The notes beneath the pieces were generated by a model. That model had not been told where the DNA came from, made no database searches, and saw only the letters and a list, made by a program, of their open reading frames with translations. Positions 7,150-15,882 of a stretch of 64,000 nucleotides of DNA are shown here, piece by piece. Each line of letters starts with the position of its first letter. Within the stretch, counting starts at the first letter, position 1. The translations under genes were made by a program, and so were the position numbers. The DNA is from VXPQ01 sp964608315 (lineage in GTDB: Bacteria; Bacteroidota; Rhodothermia; Rhodothermales; VXPQ01): assembly GCA_964608315.1 (NCBI GenBank), contig CAZSNF010000002.1, forward strand, positions 62,001 to 126,000. Reading direction: 5' to 3'.

Positions 7150-8928
7150 CTAATTTTCCGACGTTTCGGCAGGCGGAACATCCTGCGGCCAGTAATCTTC
7201 GTCATGGTCCGGATGGCTGTATTCGTACGGGTCCCGGTACACTGCCGGCAGGTCGCGGAAGTTGCCGTGTCCGACCGGCGGCGACGGCGCGGCGGACCAT
7301 TCGAGCGTCGTGGCGTTCCAGTGGTTATCCGTAGCGGGTTTCCCCTTCTTCATGCTGATCAGCAGGTTCACGATAAACGGAATCTGGAAAACGAACAGCA
7401 CCCACGAGGCGATCGACATGACTTCGTTGTAGACGAGCACGTCCTGCGCATGGGCGTAAATCTCTCCCCCGTCGTACAGCCGCCTCGAAACGCCTGCCAT
7501 CCCCTGAATGAGCATGGGAAAGAAAATGAAATTCATGCTGACGATCGTGCCCCAGAAATGAATCTTGCCGAGCGTGTCGTTCATGGTCCGCCCGGTCATC
7601 TTCGGGAACCAGTAGTAAATGCCGGCCATGAGCGCGAGAATGGTGCCCGGCGCCACCACGTAATGGAAGTGCCCGATCACGTAATAGGTGTCGTGCAGGG
7701 GAATATCGGTGGCCGCCAGTCCGAGCGGCAAGCCCGTAAGCCCGCCGATCCCGAACATGGGCAAGAAGCCCAGCGCAAAGAGCATGGGTGTCGTAAATCG
7801 AATGGAGCCGCCCCACAACGACAGAAAAAGCGCCGTGAGAATAATCACCGACGGGATCGATATGATCATCGTGGTGGTCTGGAAGAAGGTGCTCATCACC
7901 TGGCCCATGCCGGTAATGAACATGTGGTGCGCCCACACGATGAACGACATGAAGCCGAGGAAAACAAGGGAATACACCAGCACATTGTAGCCCTTGAGCG
8001 GCTTGCGCGCGTTATTGGCGATGATCTCCGCCACGATGCCCATGGCCGGCAACACCAGCACGTACACCTCCGGGTGCGCCAGAAACCAGAAGAGATGCTG
8101 CCAAAGCAATGGGCTGCCCCCGCCCGCTACATCGACCACTTCGCCGCTCACGACAAGCCCCGACGGCATGAAGAAACTGGTGTCGAGCAAGCGATCCGAC
8201 AATTGCAAGACGGCCGCCGCCTCCAGCGGAGGAAACGCAAGCAGCAACAGAAACGACGTAATAAACTGCGCCCACACGAAGAACGGCATCCTCATGAAGG
8301 TCATTCCCTCTGCCCGCAGCTGCACGATGGTCGTCAGAAAATTGACCGCGCCCAGCAGGGAAGACGTGATGAGAAAAACCATGCTGATCAGCCACATCGT
8401 CTGCCCCATCGACTCGATGACAGACAAGGGAGCGTACGAGGTCCACCCGGCCTTGGCGGCGCCGGCGGGCACGAAGAAACTGCTCAGCATGATCACGCCG
8501 CCCACGAAAAAGACCCAGTAGCTGGCCATGTTCAGCTTCGGAAACGCCATGTCCGGCGCGCCGATCTGAAGCGGCACGACATAGTTGCCGAACGCGCCTA
8601 CGGCCAACGGCACGATGCCCAGAAACACCATGATGGTGCCGTGCATGGCGCCCAACTGGTTGTAGAACTCGGGTAGCATGACCCCGCCCGGCATCGTGTC
8701 GTCGCTAAAAAGCCAGCCGATCAGCGGCACCGGCTGCCCCGGATAGGCCAGCTGCCATCGCATAAGCATGACGAGCGAAAACCCGAACAGCAGAAAAAGA
8801 AGCGACGTAATGCCGTACTGAATCCCGATAACCTTATGGTCGGTCGAGAAAATGTACTTTCTCCAGAAAGACTCGTGATGACCGTCTTCCCCGCGGTGAC
8901 CTTCCGGGACGGCTGCGTGATCAGCCAT
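7150..8928 (-). CDS. ctaD: Cytochrome c oxidase subunit I, A1-like
   Basis: A 592-residue catalytic subunit with about 12 helices that binds haem a and the haem a3-CuB centre and reduces oxygen to water while pumping protons. The CuB region reads FLAHPEVYVLVLP, so the D-channel glutamate (HPEV) is present, the sign of an A1-type enzyme. HHMFITGMG carries the CuB histidines and HDTYYVIGHFHYV the axial haem ligands. It differs in this motif from the second CoxI at 29501-31219, so the two are not recent duplicates. It heads the operon; about 118 bp separate it from the lipoprotein gene upstream. Confidence 0.96.
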   Translation of the reverse strand: MADHAAVPEGHRGEDGHHESFWRKYIFSTDHKVIGIQYGITSLLFLLFGFSLVMLMRWQLAYPGQPVPLIGWLFSDDTMPGGVMLPEFYNQLGAMHGTIMVFLGIVPLAVGAFGNYVVPLQIGAPDMAFPKLNMASYWVFFVGGVIMLSSFFVPAGAAKAGWTSYAPLSVIESMGQTMWLISMVFLITSSLLGAVNFLTTIVQLRAEGMTFMRMPFFVWAQFITSFLLLLAFPPLEAAAVLQLSDRLLDTSFFMPSGLVVSGEVVDVAGGGSPLLWQHLFWFLAHPEVYVLVLPAMGIVAEIIANNARKPLKGYNVLVYSLVFLGFMSFIVWAHHMFITGMGQVMSTFFQTTTMIISIPSVIILTALFLSLWGGSIRFTTPMLFALGFLPMFGIGGLTGLPLGLAATDIPLHDTYYVIGHFHYVVAPGTILALMAGIYYWFPKMTGRTMNDTLGKIHFWGTIVSMNFIFFPMLIQGMAGVSRRLYDGGEIYAHAQDVLVYNEVMSIASWVLFVFQIPFIVNLLISMKKGKPATDNHWNATTLEWSAAPSPPVGHGNFRDLPAVYRDPYEYSHPDHDEDYWPQDVPPAETSEN

Positions 8929-9046
8929 AATGATCGATTCGGACTTGTTCTTCAGATAAAACGTCGGAAAAATGGGCGGCGGCTCGTGTCCGGCGCAGCA
9001 TGGCGAAACGCCCCGCTGCGCCGGACGCGCACGACAATCGCCGGCG

Positions 9047-9844
9047 TCAGGCCCCTGCTCCGTCGCCGAAGGTAAAGTCGAGCATGACGGATTCGCCGTC
9101 GGCCACGGTCACGCTCTGTTCCTGTACGCCGTATTCTTCGTGCCAGGCCTCGATGACATAGTCTCCGGCGGGCAAATCCCCTATGGAGTAGCCGCCCGTC
9201 TCGTCGGATGTGCTGAAATAGGGATGCGCCGTGACGCCTGCCCAGGATTCCATCCAGGGATGGACGTCGCACTTGATGCGGGCCGCGATCTCGGGAACGC
9301 GGAACGTTTCCTCGCGCTCCTGTCCCGCCGTGGGCATCCCGAAATTGAACGGGCGGTTCGCTTCCGGCAACGCATGAATGTTGTGCAGCAGGGCGTCGCT
9401 GTTGCGAATCAGGATGGGCTGCCCGGCCTGTACGCCGAACACGTGCGGAGTATAGGCGCATCCCACCTGGTCCAGCACCACCGGCTCGGAGCGGGCGGGA
9501 AACGTCATGTCTCCAAGCCCGTCCTTGACGTACACGAAGACCCAGCGCAGCGTACCGTTGTCGTTGACGACGACCTTCTGGCTGAGCGCAGGATCCATGC
9601 CGTTCTCGCTGCGGATAGCCATGCATTCGCGGTCCAGGTTGAGTTCCTGCGGCTCAGGGGCCATGCCCGTAAACTGAATGGATCCCGATACGACAGCGCT
9701 TCCCGCCGGCGTATATTCCTCTGCGGGCGCCTCGCCGCCATCCGCAGCGTCGCTGCCGGCGTCGTCGGCGGCGCCGCCCCCGCAGCCCGCAACAAGCATC
9801 GCGACCAGGGCAAGGGGCAGCATGGAAAACATAATTTTGTTCAT
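9047..9844 (-). CDS. Cupredoxin-like lipoprotein with C-terminal Ig-like domain
   Basis: A 265-residue exported lipoprotein: signal peptide with lipobox LVAGC (Cys21), a low-complexity Ala/Asp/Glu linker, then a beta-sandwich of plastocyanin type. Copper-ligand-like residues are His154 (LLHNIH), Cys192, His195 and Met198 in KCDVHPWM. Residues 208-262 look like a carboxypeptidase-regulatory (Ig-like) domain with GGYSIGDLPAGDYVIEAWH. It stands 118 bp upstream of CoxI in the same direction. A role as membrane-tethered electron donor or copper carrier to the aa3 oxidase is inferred from ligands and neighbourhood. Similar proteins are often annotated only as regulatory-like domain proteins. Confidence 0.8.
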   Translation of the reverse strand: MNKIMFSMLPLALVAMLVAGCGGGAADDAGSDAADGGEAPAEEYTPAGSAVVSGSIQFTGMAPEPQELNLDRECMAIRSENGMDPALSQKVVVNDNGTLRWVFVYVKDGLGDMTFPARSEPVVLDQVGCAYTPHVFGVQAGQPILIRNSDALLHNIHALPEANRPFNFGMPTAGQEREETFRVPEIAARIKCDVHPWMESWAGVTAHPYFSTSDETGGYSIGDLPAGDYVIEAWHEEYGVQEQSVTVADGESVMLDFTFGDGAGA

Positions 9845-9945
9845 GGGGTACGTTCTTGCGTTTGATGAAAAGCAATCTGTGCGTACCGGTGCGCACTTTA
9901 CCGGACACAGTATACCAATAACTATAAATAAATTTTCGTGAAAAG
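9845..9945. promoter_or_regulatory. Divergent intergenic region
   Basis: About 100 bp separate the lipoprotein gene (-) from an unknown gene (+). It is more AT-rich than its surroundings near 9911-9940 and contains a GTGCGyACCGGTGCGCAC-like imperfect palindrome around 9882-9898. It must hold the two start sites; individual promoter elements cannot be assigned with confidence. Confidence 0.35.
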
Positions 9946-10308
9946 ATGGAGTGGCTTTGGCCTCTTTTCGAACCCTACGTGCGAAAAAGCTTCGAGCGGC
10001 GCGGGATAGAGGATCCGGATATGTCCGACCTCGACGCCGCCTTCCTGCGCCTCCTCGGATCGGCGACCGTAACGATTCTGGTCCAGGAACCCTGGCGCGG
10101 ATCGGTCCGCTTCAAGGGACTGGACCGCCTCCCGGCGGCAGAGTGCATGGATCTGTTCCGGGATCCGGAGGGATATTTGTTCGGACGCTTCGGGGGCGGA
10201 AAATACAAACTCAATTTCCACGAGGGATGGAATTTCGTGGCCACGCAGAACTTCAAGCCCGAAGGCGAGCCGAAATGGACGGATCTGCCCGATATGGGCG
10301 TACCCTGA
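9946..10308 (+). CDS. Hypothetical protein
   Basis: A 120-residue soluble protein rich in Trp, Phe and Gly, with no recognised domain, signal or membrane segment. Blocks such as VTILVQEPWRGSVRF and GKYKLNFHEGWNFVATQNF suggest a small beta-rich fold. The ATG at 9946 follows a short A/G-rich stretch (GAAAAG). The final codons and stop fall within the left end of a dispersed repeat, so its C-terminus may have been reshaped by that element. Confidence 0.65.
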   Translation: MEWLWPLFEPYVRKSFERRGIEDPDMSDLDAAFLRLLGSATVTILVQEPWRGSVRFKGLDRLPAAECMDLFRDPEGYLFGRFGGGKYKLNFHEGWNFVATQNFKPEGEPKWTDLPDMGVP

Positions 10309-10437
10309 TCAAAACCGCTTCGCGCGGCGCAGCGCTTTCGCGCGGGCGGAACGTCATAACGGCGTCGTTGAAAGGCGCTGCGGACCCGGAGCGTCGCAAG
10401 CGTGACGCGCCCTTCGGAAAACTGCGCTGCGGCTACA
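10297..10437. repeat. Dispersed inverted-repeat element, copy 1 (degenerate)
   Basis: Begins with TACCCTGATCAAAACCGCTT, which matches the terminal consensus GGATACnCTGATTAAA, and holds two internal blocks shared with copy 5 read in reverse: a stretch around AACGTCATAACGGCGTCG (near 10350) and GACGCGCCCTTCGGAAAA (near 10405). The right end is not sharply defined and reaches the stop of the beta-barrel gene. Confidence 0.55.
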
Positions 10438-13273
10438 GGCTTCGTATGATGATTTCGCCCCCTTTGCCTTTTAATCCGCCGCCCGCCCCCGGAGAAAGCC
10501 GCCAGGAGAATTTCAGCAAGACGTAGCGCCCCAGCGACGCGATTCGTTCTTCCCGGACATAGGTGTTCGTATTCGAAAACCGGATGCTCTCGTTGCGCCC
10601 GAGCAAATCGAATCCCGCCAGCTCGACGTCGGCGCGGTCGTTCAGCATGGATCGCGCAATTGCCCCCTCCAGAATGGGTACGCTCGTGGCCTCCCCGAAC
10701 ACTTCCCGGGAATAGACCCGATAGTTCAGCGCGCCCGACACGCGCCATTTTTCCGTGAGATACCAGGTTGCGTCTACATAGTACGTACGGTTGACGTATT
10801 GCTGATTCTGCGCCTCGTTCAGCGAATAGTCCGTCGCATTGAAGGTATAGCGGGCGCCGGTCCGTATATCGAACCGGTCCCTGTTGCGGTTATTCAGCGA
10901 GACGTTCAGGGTATGGCGCAAGATGCGGGCCCTGTTTTCCGCTCCGTTAACGTATTCGAGGCTGCGTTCGAAGAACGGATCGTTGTCCACATTCAACTCC
11001 ACGCCGAGAGGACGAACAGGCATGCCGAAATGAATCCCGCCGGAAACATTCCAGGAGCCGCCCGGACTGTTGACCGGCGTAATCACCTGCCGAAGCCGCT
11101 CGTCCACAGTTCGGGATTGCACGATGGCGTCGTCTGCGTATTCGCCCCGAAGAAACGTAAAAACCTTCGCGAACGTGAACTGATCGTAAAACGAAAATCG
11201 CAAATCGACGCCATGGCGATATTCCGGCTTTAGCGACGGATTGCCCGCCCGAACCAGAAGCGGATTCGTGTTGTCCGTAAGGGGTTGCAGCTGCGTAATG
11301 GACGGCTCGCGCGCACGGGCCTCGTACTCCACCCTGAAGTCCATGCGCTCGCCGAAATCATAATCGAAATGCGCCCGCGGCAGCACATGCGCATACTTGT
11401 TCCCTATGGACGAACGAGCCGCGCCGCTCGCCGCGTTCGCCAGGTTTCCTTCAAGAGACGACCGCTGAAAATGAATGCCTGCACCCGCCTTGAAGTATTC
11501 TCCGGTCGCCTGGTAACTAACGCCTCCCTGCATATAAGAAGACGTCCGGTCGTATCCGGAAGAAAGCCCTTCGTTGAACATCGAAACGCCGGACGCCACA
11601 TCGAATACAAACTGGTCCCGGTCTTCGGTCAAATGTCGCCGTTCGACCTCGACTTCCAGTTTTCCTCTTTCTCCAACGGGTTCGATGTACGAAAGCGTTT
11701 GCGTTGCGCGGAGCGAATTTCCCGGCCGATCCTGCAACTGCCTGATTTCCTCCTTCGAAAGCACATTGCCCTCTTCAAGGAATTCCGTGATCGAATGCAG
11801 ATTGCCGGACATGTCGTCGTCGTTCAGGCGGCCCGACAACCCCAACACCAGGCTTCGGCCTTTTTCGTCCAGCCGTCGCCGCCAGGTCAGCGAGGCGTCG
11901 CCCCCCAGATTATCGCTTTCGGAAAGGTAATCGGTGCGGGCTTCGTTGACGCTCGCGCCGCGGGCCTGCGTAACGGTTATCGAACGATTTCTCAAGGAGG
12001 ATGCGCCCGCCAACAAATTGCCTCGCAACCGCAGGTCGTGCCCGTCTCCGAATTCATGCGACGCATTGACGGTAACCCGGTGGGTCAGATTATCGGTGAT
12101 CCGTTCGGCGGTCTCGCTGACGAAAGAAGACCGCGCAGCGCCCAGCAACTGCTGCTGTTGCGCCGCCCGATCCTGCCGGTTATCCACATTCGACAGAAAA
12201 TAGCTGGCGTGCGCCGAGGTGCTTTCCCCGAAATCCCTGTTGACATTCACGCCAACCGAAACCGTTTCGGATAATCCGTCTCGCTCGTTGAGAAAATCTC
12301 CCAGAATGGAAATTCGTCCGCCCATGCGATCCAGCCCGCCCAGCAGCGAAAAAATATCGTTCAGCGAAAAATTCTGCCGGTTGACATTGTTGACATTCCC
12401 GATGACAGATACCTGCGTCGCCGGACTGAACCGGTTGACGGAAACATTGCCGTCGTAGCGTTGCTCGCTTCCGTAGCCTCCGGTCAAGTGGCCAAAATAT
12501 CCTTTCTCCGCCTCCTCCTTCAGGTCCAGATTGATGGTTTTGACGTCTTCGCCGTCCTCGACGCCGGTAAACTCCTCCATGTCCGACGCCTTGTCGTACA
12601 CCTGCACTTTTTCAACCACGTTGGCGGGCAGGTTTCTGGTGGCGATCGACGGATCGCCGCCAAAAAATTCCTTCTCTTCGACCAGCACTTTCTGCACCTC
12701 CTCGCCTTGCGCCCGAATGGTGCCATCGTCTTCCACCTCTACGCCGGGCAATCGCCGGAGCAAGTCTTCCACCATGTCGTTGGGACGCGCTCCGAAAGCA
12801 GCCGCATTGTATTCGATCGTATCGGCCTTGACGACAATGGGAATATGCTCGGCGCCGACGACCAGTTCGTCCAGTTCGACGGTCGCAGGTTCGAGCACGA
12901 TGGTTCCCGCGTCGTAGTCGCCCCCGCTCAGGTCTATATCCTCCCTATGCGTCTGGAATCCGACAAAGGTGACCTGCAGGATATAGGCTCCTTCGGGAAC
13001 GCGGCGGAGAATAAACGCCCCCTCCCGGTCGCTCGTGGCGAACCGGGTCAGCACGGAATCCTCGCGGGTAAGCGCCACCACCGTGGCGGACGTAAGCGGC
13101 GCGCCGGTCGAATCCGTGACCACGCCAGAGATTTCGAACCGCTGGACCTGGGCTGTCGCTATCCCTGACGAAAAAAACACGGCAAGCAAGCAAAAAACCG
13201 CGCCGGGAACCGCAGTCCGCCAGCCCGCGCGCGGTCGCCGGGCGCCAGATCGGAACCGTTGCAAATAACGCAT
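10433..13273 (-). CDS. Outer-membrane beta-barrel protein with CarboxypepD_reg and plug-like domains
   Basis: A 946-residue outer-membrane protein of the TonB-receptor-like class common in Bacteroidota. A signal peptide (about 20-42, ending ATAQ) is followed by a carboxypeptidase-regulatory beta domain (about 46-130, ISGVVTDSTGAPLTSATVVAL), a plug-like region (about 145-235, with DMVEDLLRRLPGVEVEDDGTI), and a long barrel region ending in an aromatic-final beta strand. No TonB box was identified, and this subgroup is usually called outer-membrane beta-barrel protein. Its substrate is unknown. The GLPGLI gene ends three bases before its start, so the two form one unit, the usual pairing for this family. 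Confidence 0.88.
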   Translation of the reverse strand: MRYLQRFRSGARRPRAGWRTAVPGAVFCLLAVFFSSGIATAQVQRFEISGVVTDSTGAPLTSATVVALTREDSVLTRFATSDREGAFILRRVPEGAYILQVTFVGFQTHREDIDLSGGDYDAGTIVLEPATVELDELVVGAEHIPIVVKADTIEYNAAAFGARPNDMVEDLLRRLPGVEVEDDGTIRAQGEEVQKVLVEEKEFFGGDPSIATRNLPANVVEKVQVYDKASDMEEFTGVEDGEDVKTINLDLKEEAEKGYFGHLTGGYGSEQRYDGNVSVNRFSPATQVSVIGNVNNVNRQNFSLNDIFSLLGGLDRMGGRISILGDFLNERDGLSETVSVGVNVNRDFGESTSAHASYFLSNVDNRQDRAAQQQQLLGAARSSFVSETAERITDNLTHRVTVNASHEFGDGHDLRLRGNLLAGASSLRNRSITVTQARGASVNEARTDYLSESDNLGGDASLTWRRRLDEKGRSLVLGLSGRLNDDDMSGNLHSITEFLEEGNVLSKEEIRQLQDRPGNSLRATQTLSYIEPVGERGKLEVEVERRHLTEDRDQFVFDVASGVSMFNEGLSSGYDRTSSYMQGGVSYQATGEYFKAGAGIHFQRSSLEGNLANAASGAARSSIGNKYAHVLPRAHFDYDFGERMDFRVEYEARAREPSITQLQPLTDNTNPLLVRAGNPSLKPEYRHGVDLRFSFYDQFTFAKVFTFLRGEYADDAIVQSRTVDERLRQVITPVNSPGGSWNVSGGIHFGMPVRPLGVELNVDNDPFFERSLEYVNGAENRARILRHTLNVSLNNRNRDRFDIRTGARYTFNATDYSLNEAQNQQYVNRTYYVDATWYLTEKWRVSGALNYRVYSREVFGEATSVPILEGAIARSMLNDRADVELAGFDLLGRNESIRFSNTNTYVREERIASLGRYVLLKFSWRLSPGAGGGLKGKGGEIIIRSL

Positions 13274-13276
13274 GGG

Positions 13277-14083
13277 TCAGCGATCGATTAGGATATGAAA
13301 ATTCCCGCCGCCCCGGTTTTGCATTTCCTCCAGTTTCTCCTGTTCAATAGCCTCAAATTCCTCTCGCGTCACCTTTCGTCCTTTGTCCGGGGCCTGGAGT
13401 TCGGCGTCGTCGGGCGGCTCCAGCGAAACATGCGTGGCGTTCCAGGTCGTGCGCGCTGCGCCGTCGCTGGTCAACACCAGAATGGCGCCCGGCAACCCTC
13501 CGAATGAGCCAGGACCTGCCGAAACAGGAAGTTCCGGGGCGAACCAGGCCTCCACCGTCGTGCTGTCCACCTCCGTCACCGCCTGCTGACAGGCGTAGCC
13601 CAGATATTCGCTTTGCTGCCCCGTCAGGCGCCACGCATATTCGGGACGGTCCCCTTGTATCAGGAAGGTGCGGCCCAGCAAGTCTCTTTGTTCGGTTACC
13701 GTCCAGGCTTCGAGATCGGTATAGGTTATGGTTTCCTCTCCCGCGCGACGGGTGCGTATTACCATGTTGCGCCCGGAACGATTCGCCGAACGAGCGGAGT
13801 TCAGCGCCGCCGAGTCGGGCGCCTGCGTCAGCAAGGACGCTTCTTCCGTGAAAAGGAGGCGCCAGGCCGTGGTGTCCACGGCGGACATCGAAGCCAAAAT
13901 CATTTCTTGCATCTCCTCCGGCAATTCCGGCGGAAGGTCTATCCCCTCCCCGACGTTCGGCTTCAGGGTGCGCTGGTAATGAATCGTTCCCGCCGTTTGG
14001 GCCTGCGCCGGCGCAGGAGCCTGCGCATACAGGACGGCTCCGAGCAACAGGAATGGGGTTATGCTCTTGCAAAAGGCGCGCAT
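13277..14083 (-). CDS. GLPGLI family secreted protein
   Basis: A 268-residue exported protein with a signal peptide (about 1-28, ending AQAQ). The namesake motif is present as FGGLPGAILVL near residue 200, after a central domain containing YLGYACQQAVTEVDSTTVEAWFAPELP. GLPGLI proteins are found almost only in Bacteroidota-type bacteria, next to beta-barrel receptors, and their function is unknown. Three bases separate it from the downstream barrel gene. The ATG at 14081-14083 is chosen because it directly precedes the signal peptide; the frame stays open upstream but without a plausible protein. Confidence 0.88.
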   Translation of the reverse strand: MRAFCKSITPFLLLGAVLYAQAPAPAQAQTAGTIHYQRTLKPNVGEGIDLPPELPEEMQEMILASMSAVDTTAWRLLFTEEASLLTQAPDSAALNSARSANRSGRNMVIRTRRAGEETITYTDLEAWTVTEQRDLLGRTFLIQGDRPEYAWRLTGQQSEYLGYACQQAVTEVDSTTVEAWFAPELPVSAGPGSFGGLPGAILVLTSDGAARTTWNATHVSLEPPDDAELQAPDKGRKVTREEFEAIEQEKLEEMQNRGGGNFHILIDR

Positions 14084-14268
14084 CGCAGGGTGCGGCAAAT
14101 ATGGAGAAGGACGAAAAAGCAGGAAAATACAGGGCGCAGAAGCATTGCGTACGCGCTGAAAATCCTGACGCGATACGCTACGGGAGGCGCCCGCATCCAT
14201 AACGAACGAGGACCTGCGTATATTGTTTGCGAAACGATCCCTGTCCGAACTTGTGCACGCCGGTCGAA

Positions 14269-14757
14269 ATGTCCATGAATACTGCGCCAGCAACAACCCC
14301 CGACCACCGTCGGCGCATGACCACGCTGCTGGGCTTGCTGGCCAGCGAAGACGCCCAGGAAGCGCTGTCGCAGCGCCTTGAACGTCCGAGGTTGGCCTAC
14401 GAACTGGCTTGCGCCTGGTTCGATGACGTGTATGTTCCGAGCGAGCGGTATATGGATGGGCTGAAGGGCGATCTGGCGCCCGAGGCGGCGGAAACCTTCA
14501 AGGACGCTTTCGATCCTGTGGAACTGGCCGCCATGGAGCGGTTCCACCGTTTCTTCGAACTGCGCATCGATATGCTGCCGGACGCCATGATCGCATCGCG
14601 GCGCATCCCGATAAACGACCGCTGGCGAAGCCTGATGAAGGACGCAGGCTATCTGCTGGAAGACCTCGGCGGCAATGTGGAAAACTTCCGACGGAGACTT
14701 GCGGAATCCGGGGATGTCTCCGGAGAAATCGACGCGATTATCCGAACCGCAACTTGA
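14269..14757 (+). CDS. Hypothetical helical protein
   Basis: A 162-residue, mostly alpha-helical soluble protein without recognised motif. It contains several acidic-aromatic helices (LAYELACAWFDDVYVPSERY, FHRFFELRIDMLPDAM) and ends in EIDAIIRTAT. The ATG at 14269 or the one at 14275 can serve as start. It is transcribed divergently from the GLPGLI gene, about 185 bp apart, and its last 20 bases overlap the end of the convergent CopD-like gene. Confidence 0.65.
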   Translation: MSMNTAPATTPDHRRRMTTLLGLLASEDAQEALSQRLERPRLAYELACAWFDDVYVPSERYMDGLKGDLAPEAAETFKDAFDPVELAAMERFHRFFELRIDMLPDAMIASRRIPINDRWRSLMKDAGYLLEDLGGNVENFRRRLAESGDVSGEIDAIIRTAT

Positions 14758-15190
14758 GTCCAAGATACAGGACCACCGCCGCGAGCGCCGCATTGACCAG
14801 CGCCGACCATAAGGCCATCCGCGTTTTCCCCTGGGGCACGAGCGCCAGACTGTACCACGCCTGATTGACGCCCATGACAAGGAACAGAACGAACTTGGCC
14901 CCGACCAGCTGTAGCCAGGCGGACGGGTAGCTGAAGTTTGTCAGCCACCCTGCATTGATGAGATTGAAAATGCCGGTCAGCAAAATGGCGAAAAAAAGCT
15001 CCCTGCTGAACCGCTGGAACCGCCGAACCAGCGTTTCGACAAGCGCGGCGGCGCGGTCCGGAGCGAACTGTTCGCCCGCAAAACGCCGAACGGCAGGCGC
15101 CGCCACGAACGGCACAACGATCATCCCGCCCACCCAGACGATGATCGCCGCCAGATGAATCCATAGAACGACGGCGCGAAACGTGAACAT
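14738..15190 (-). CDS. CopD-like four-helix membrane protein
   Basis: A 150-residue integral membrane protein with four helices (about 5-30, 60-80, 90-108, 122-146). The first helix LWIHLAAIIVWVGGMIVV resembles the His-containing helix of the CopD/YcnJ and DUF420-like families, in which histidines may bind haem or copper. A copper or haem role is only suggested by this likeness. It stands alone: a dispersed repeat lies upstream (15200-15403) and the 3' end overlaps a convergent gene. Confidence 0.6.
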   Translation of the reverse strand: MFTFRAVVLWIHLAAIIVWVGGMIVVPFVAAPAVRRFAGEQFAPDRAAALVETLVRRFQRFSRELFFAILLTGIFNLINAGWLTNFSYPSAWLQLVGAKFVLFLVMGVNQAWYSLALVPQGKTRMALWSALVNAALAAVVLYLGLKLRFG

Positions 15191-15199
15191 GGCTATTCA

Positions 15200-15403
15200 G
15201 GATACGCTGATTAAGGCAAGACGGTCGAGAGGGGCCTGTGGTTGCGCGTTTGAACGAAACATCGGGCCCAAAAATATCCCTGCCAGCCCATGACCTTGCG
15301 CACCCTTATGTTTCGAGAAAAGGCGCACCACAGGCCCGTTCCACACTGGGCCAGCGCGCCCCTCGCAGCCTCTGAACTTTAAGAATTTAATCAGTGTGTC
15401 TTT
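15200..15403. repeat. Dispersed inverted-repeat element, copy 2
   Basis: About 204 bp with no gene. The left end GGATACGCTGATTAAGG (15200-15216) and the right end TTTAATCAGTGTGTCTTTT (15387-15403) are inverted copies of each other with mismatches. The right half, read in reverse, continues as AAGTTCAGAGGCTGCGAGG, nearly identical to the left end of copy 5 at 61826. The right end touches the stop codon of the PCP_red zinc-ribbon gene. The middle is unrelated to the other copies. Confidence 0.7.
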
Positions 15404-15882
15404 TACATGCCCATGCCGCTGCGCGCCCGGTCCAGGACGGCCTCGGTGACCTCGGCGAGTCCCTCCGCTTCGGCATAGCGCTCCACGCTCTGCATGACCA
15501 TCCCGCGGGCGGAAGCAGGAATATTCTCCATGCGCTGGAGGGCGCCCTCCGTCCAGGGCATGCCGCTGCGCGCAAAGGCGTCGTTGACCATACCCGTAAA
15601 CGGGCATTTCGAGGCGCCCCCTTGCGAAGCAGGGGCGGCGTGCTTGGCCGAGGAAGTCGCCAGGCCATTTCGTATCCCCTCCATCGGCTCGGCAGACACA
15701 GGTTGTCCGCCAATCTTCACGCCCAGCGAGCGCACCACTTGCGTCTCGCTCGAATTGGTGAGCATGGCCGTTTGACTGCCGCATGCAGGGCAACCAAACA
15801 CAACGGTCATGGAGCCGCGGTCCGGGCCGCGCGTTTCGACAAGGCGCATGGCCTCGTCACATTCCACGCAAAGAAATTTCAT
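15403..15882 (-). CDS. Zinc-ribbon protein with C-terminal PCP_red domain
   Basis: A 159-residue cytoplasmic protein. The N-terminal half has a four-cysteine ribbon (Cys5, Cys8, Cys31, Cys34). A flexible linker leads to a PCP_red-like domain (110-154: WTEGALQRMENIP, ARGMVMQSVERYAE, EVTEAVLDRARS). PCP_red is the small helical domain known from the C-terminus of the light-independent protochlorophyllide reductase B subunit. It is the last gene of a 12-gene unit and overlaps the Mrp gene (ATGA). No chlorophyll gene is nearby, so the domain must serve another purpose, perhaps protein-protein docking in a redox complex. Confidence 0.78.
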   Translation of the reverse strand: MKFLCVECDEAMRLVETRGPDRGSMTVVFGCPACGSQTAMLTNSSETQVVRSLGVKIGGQPVSAEPMEGIRNGLATSSAKHAAPASQGGASKCPFTGMVNDAFARSGMPWTEGALQRMENIPASARGMVMQSVERYAEAEGLAEVTEAVLDRARSGMGM

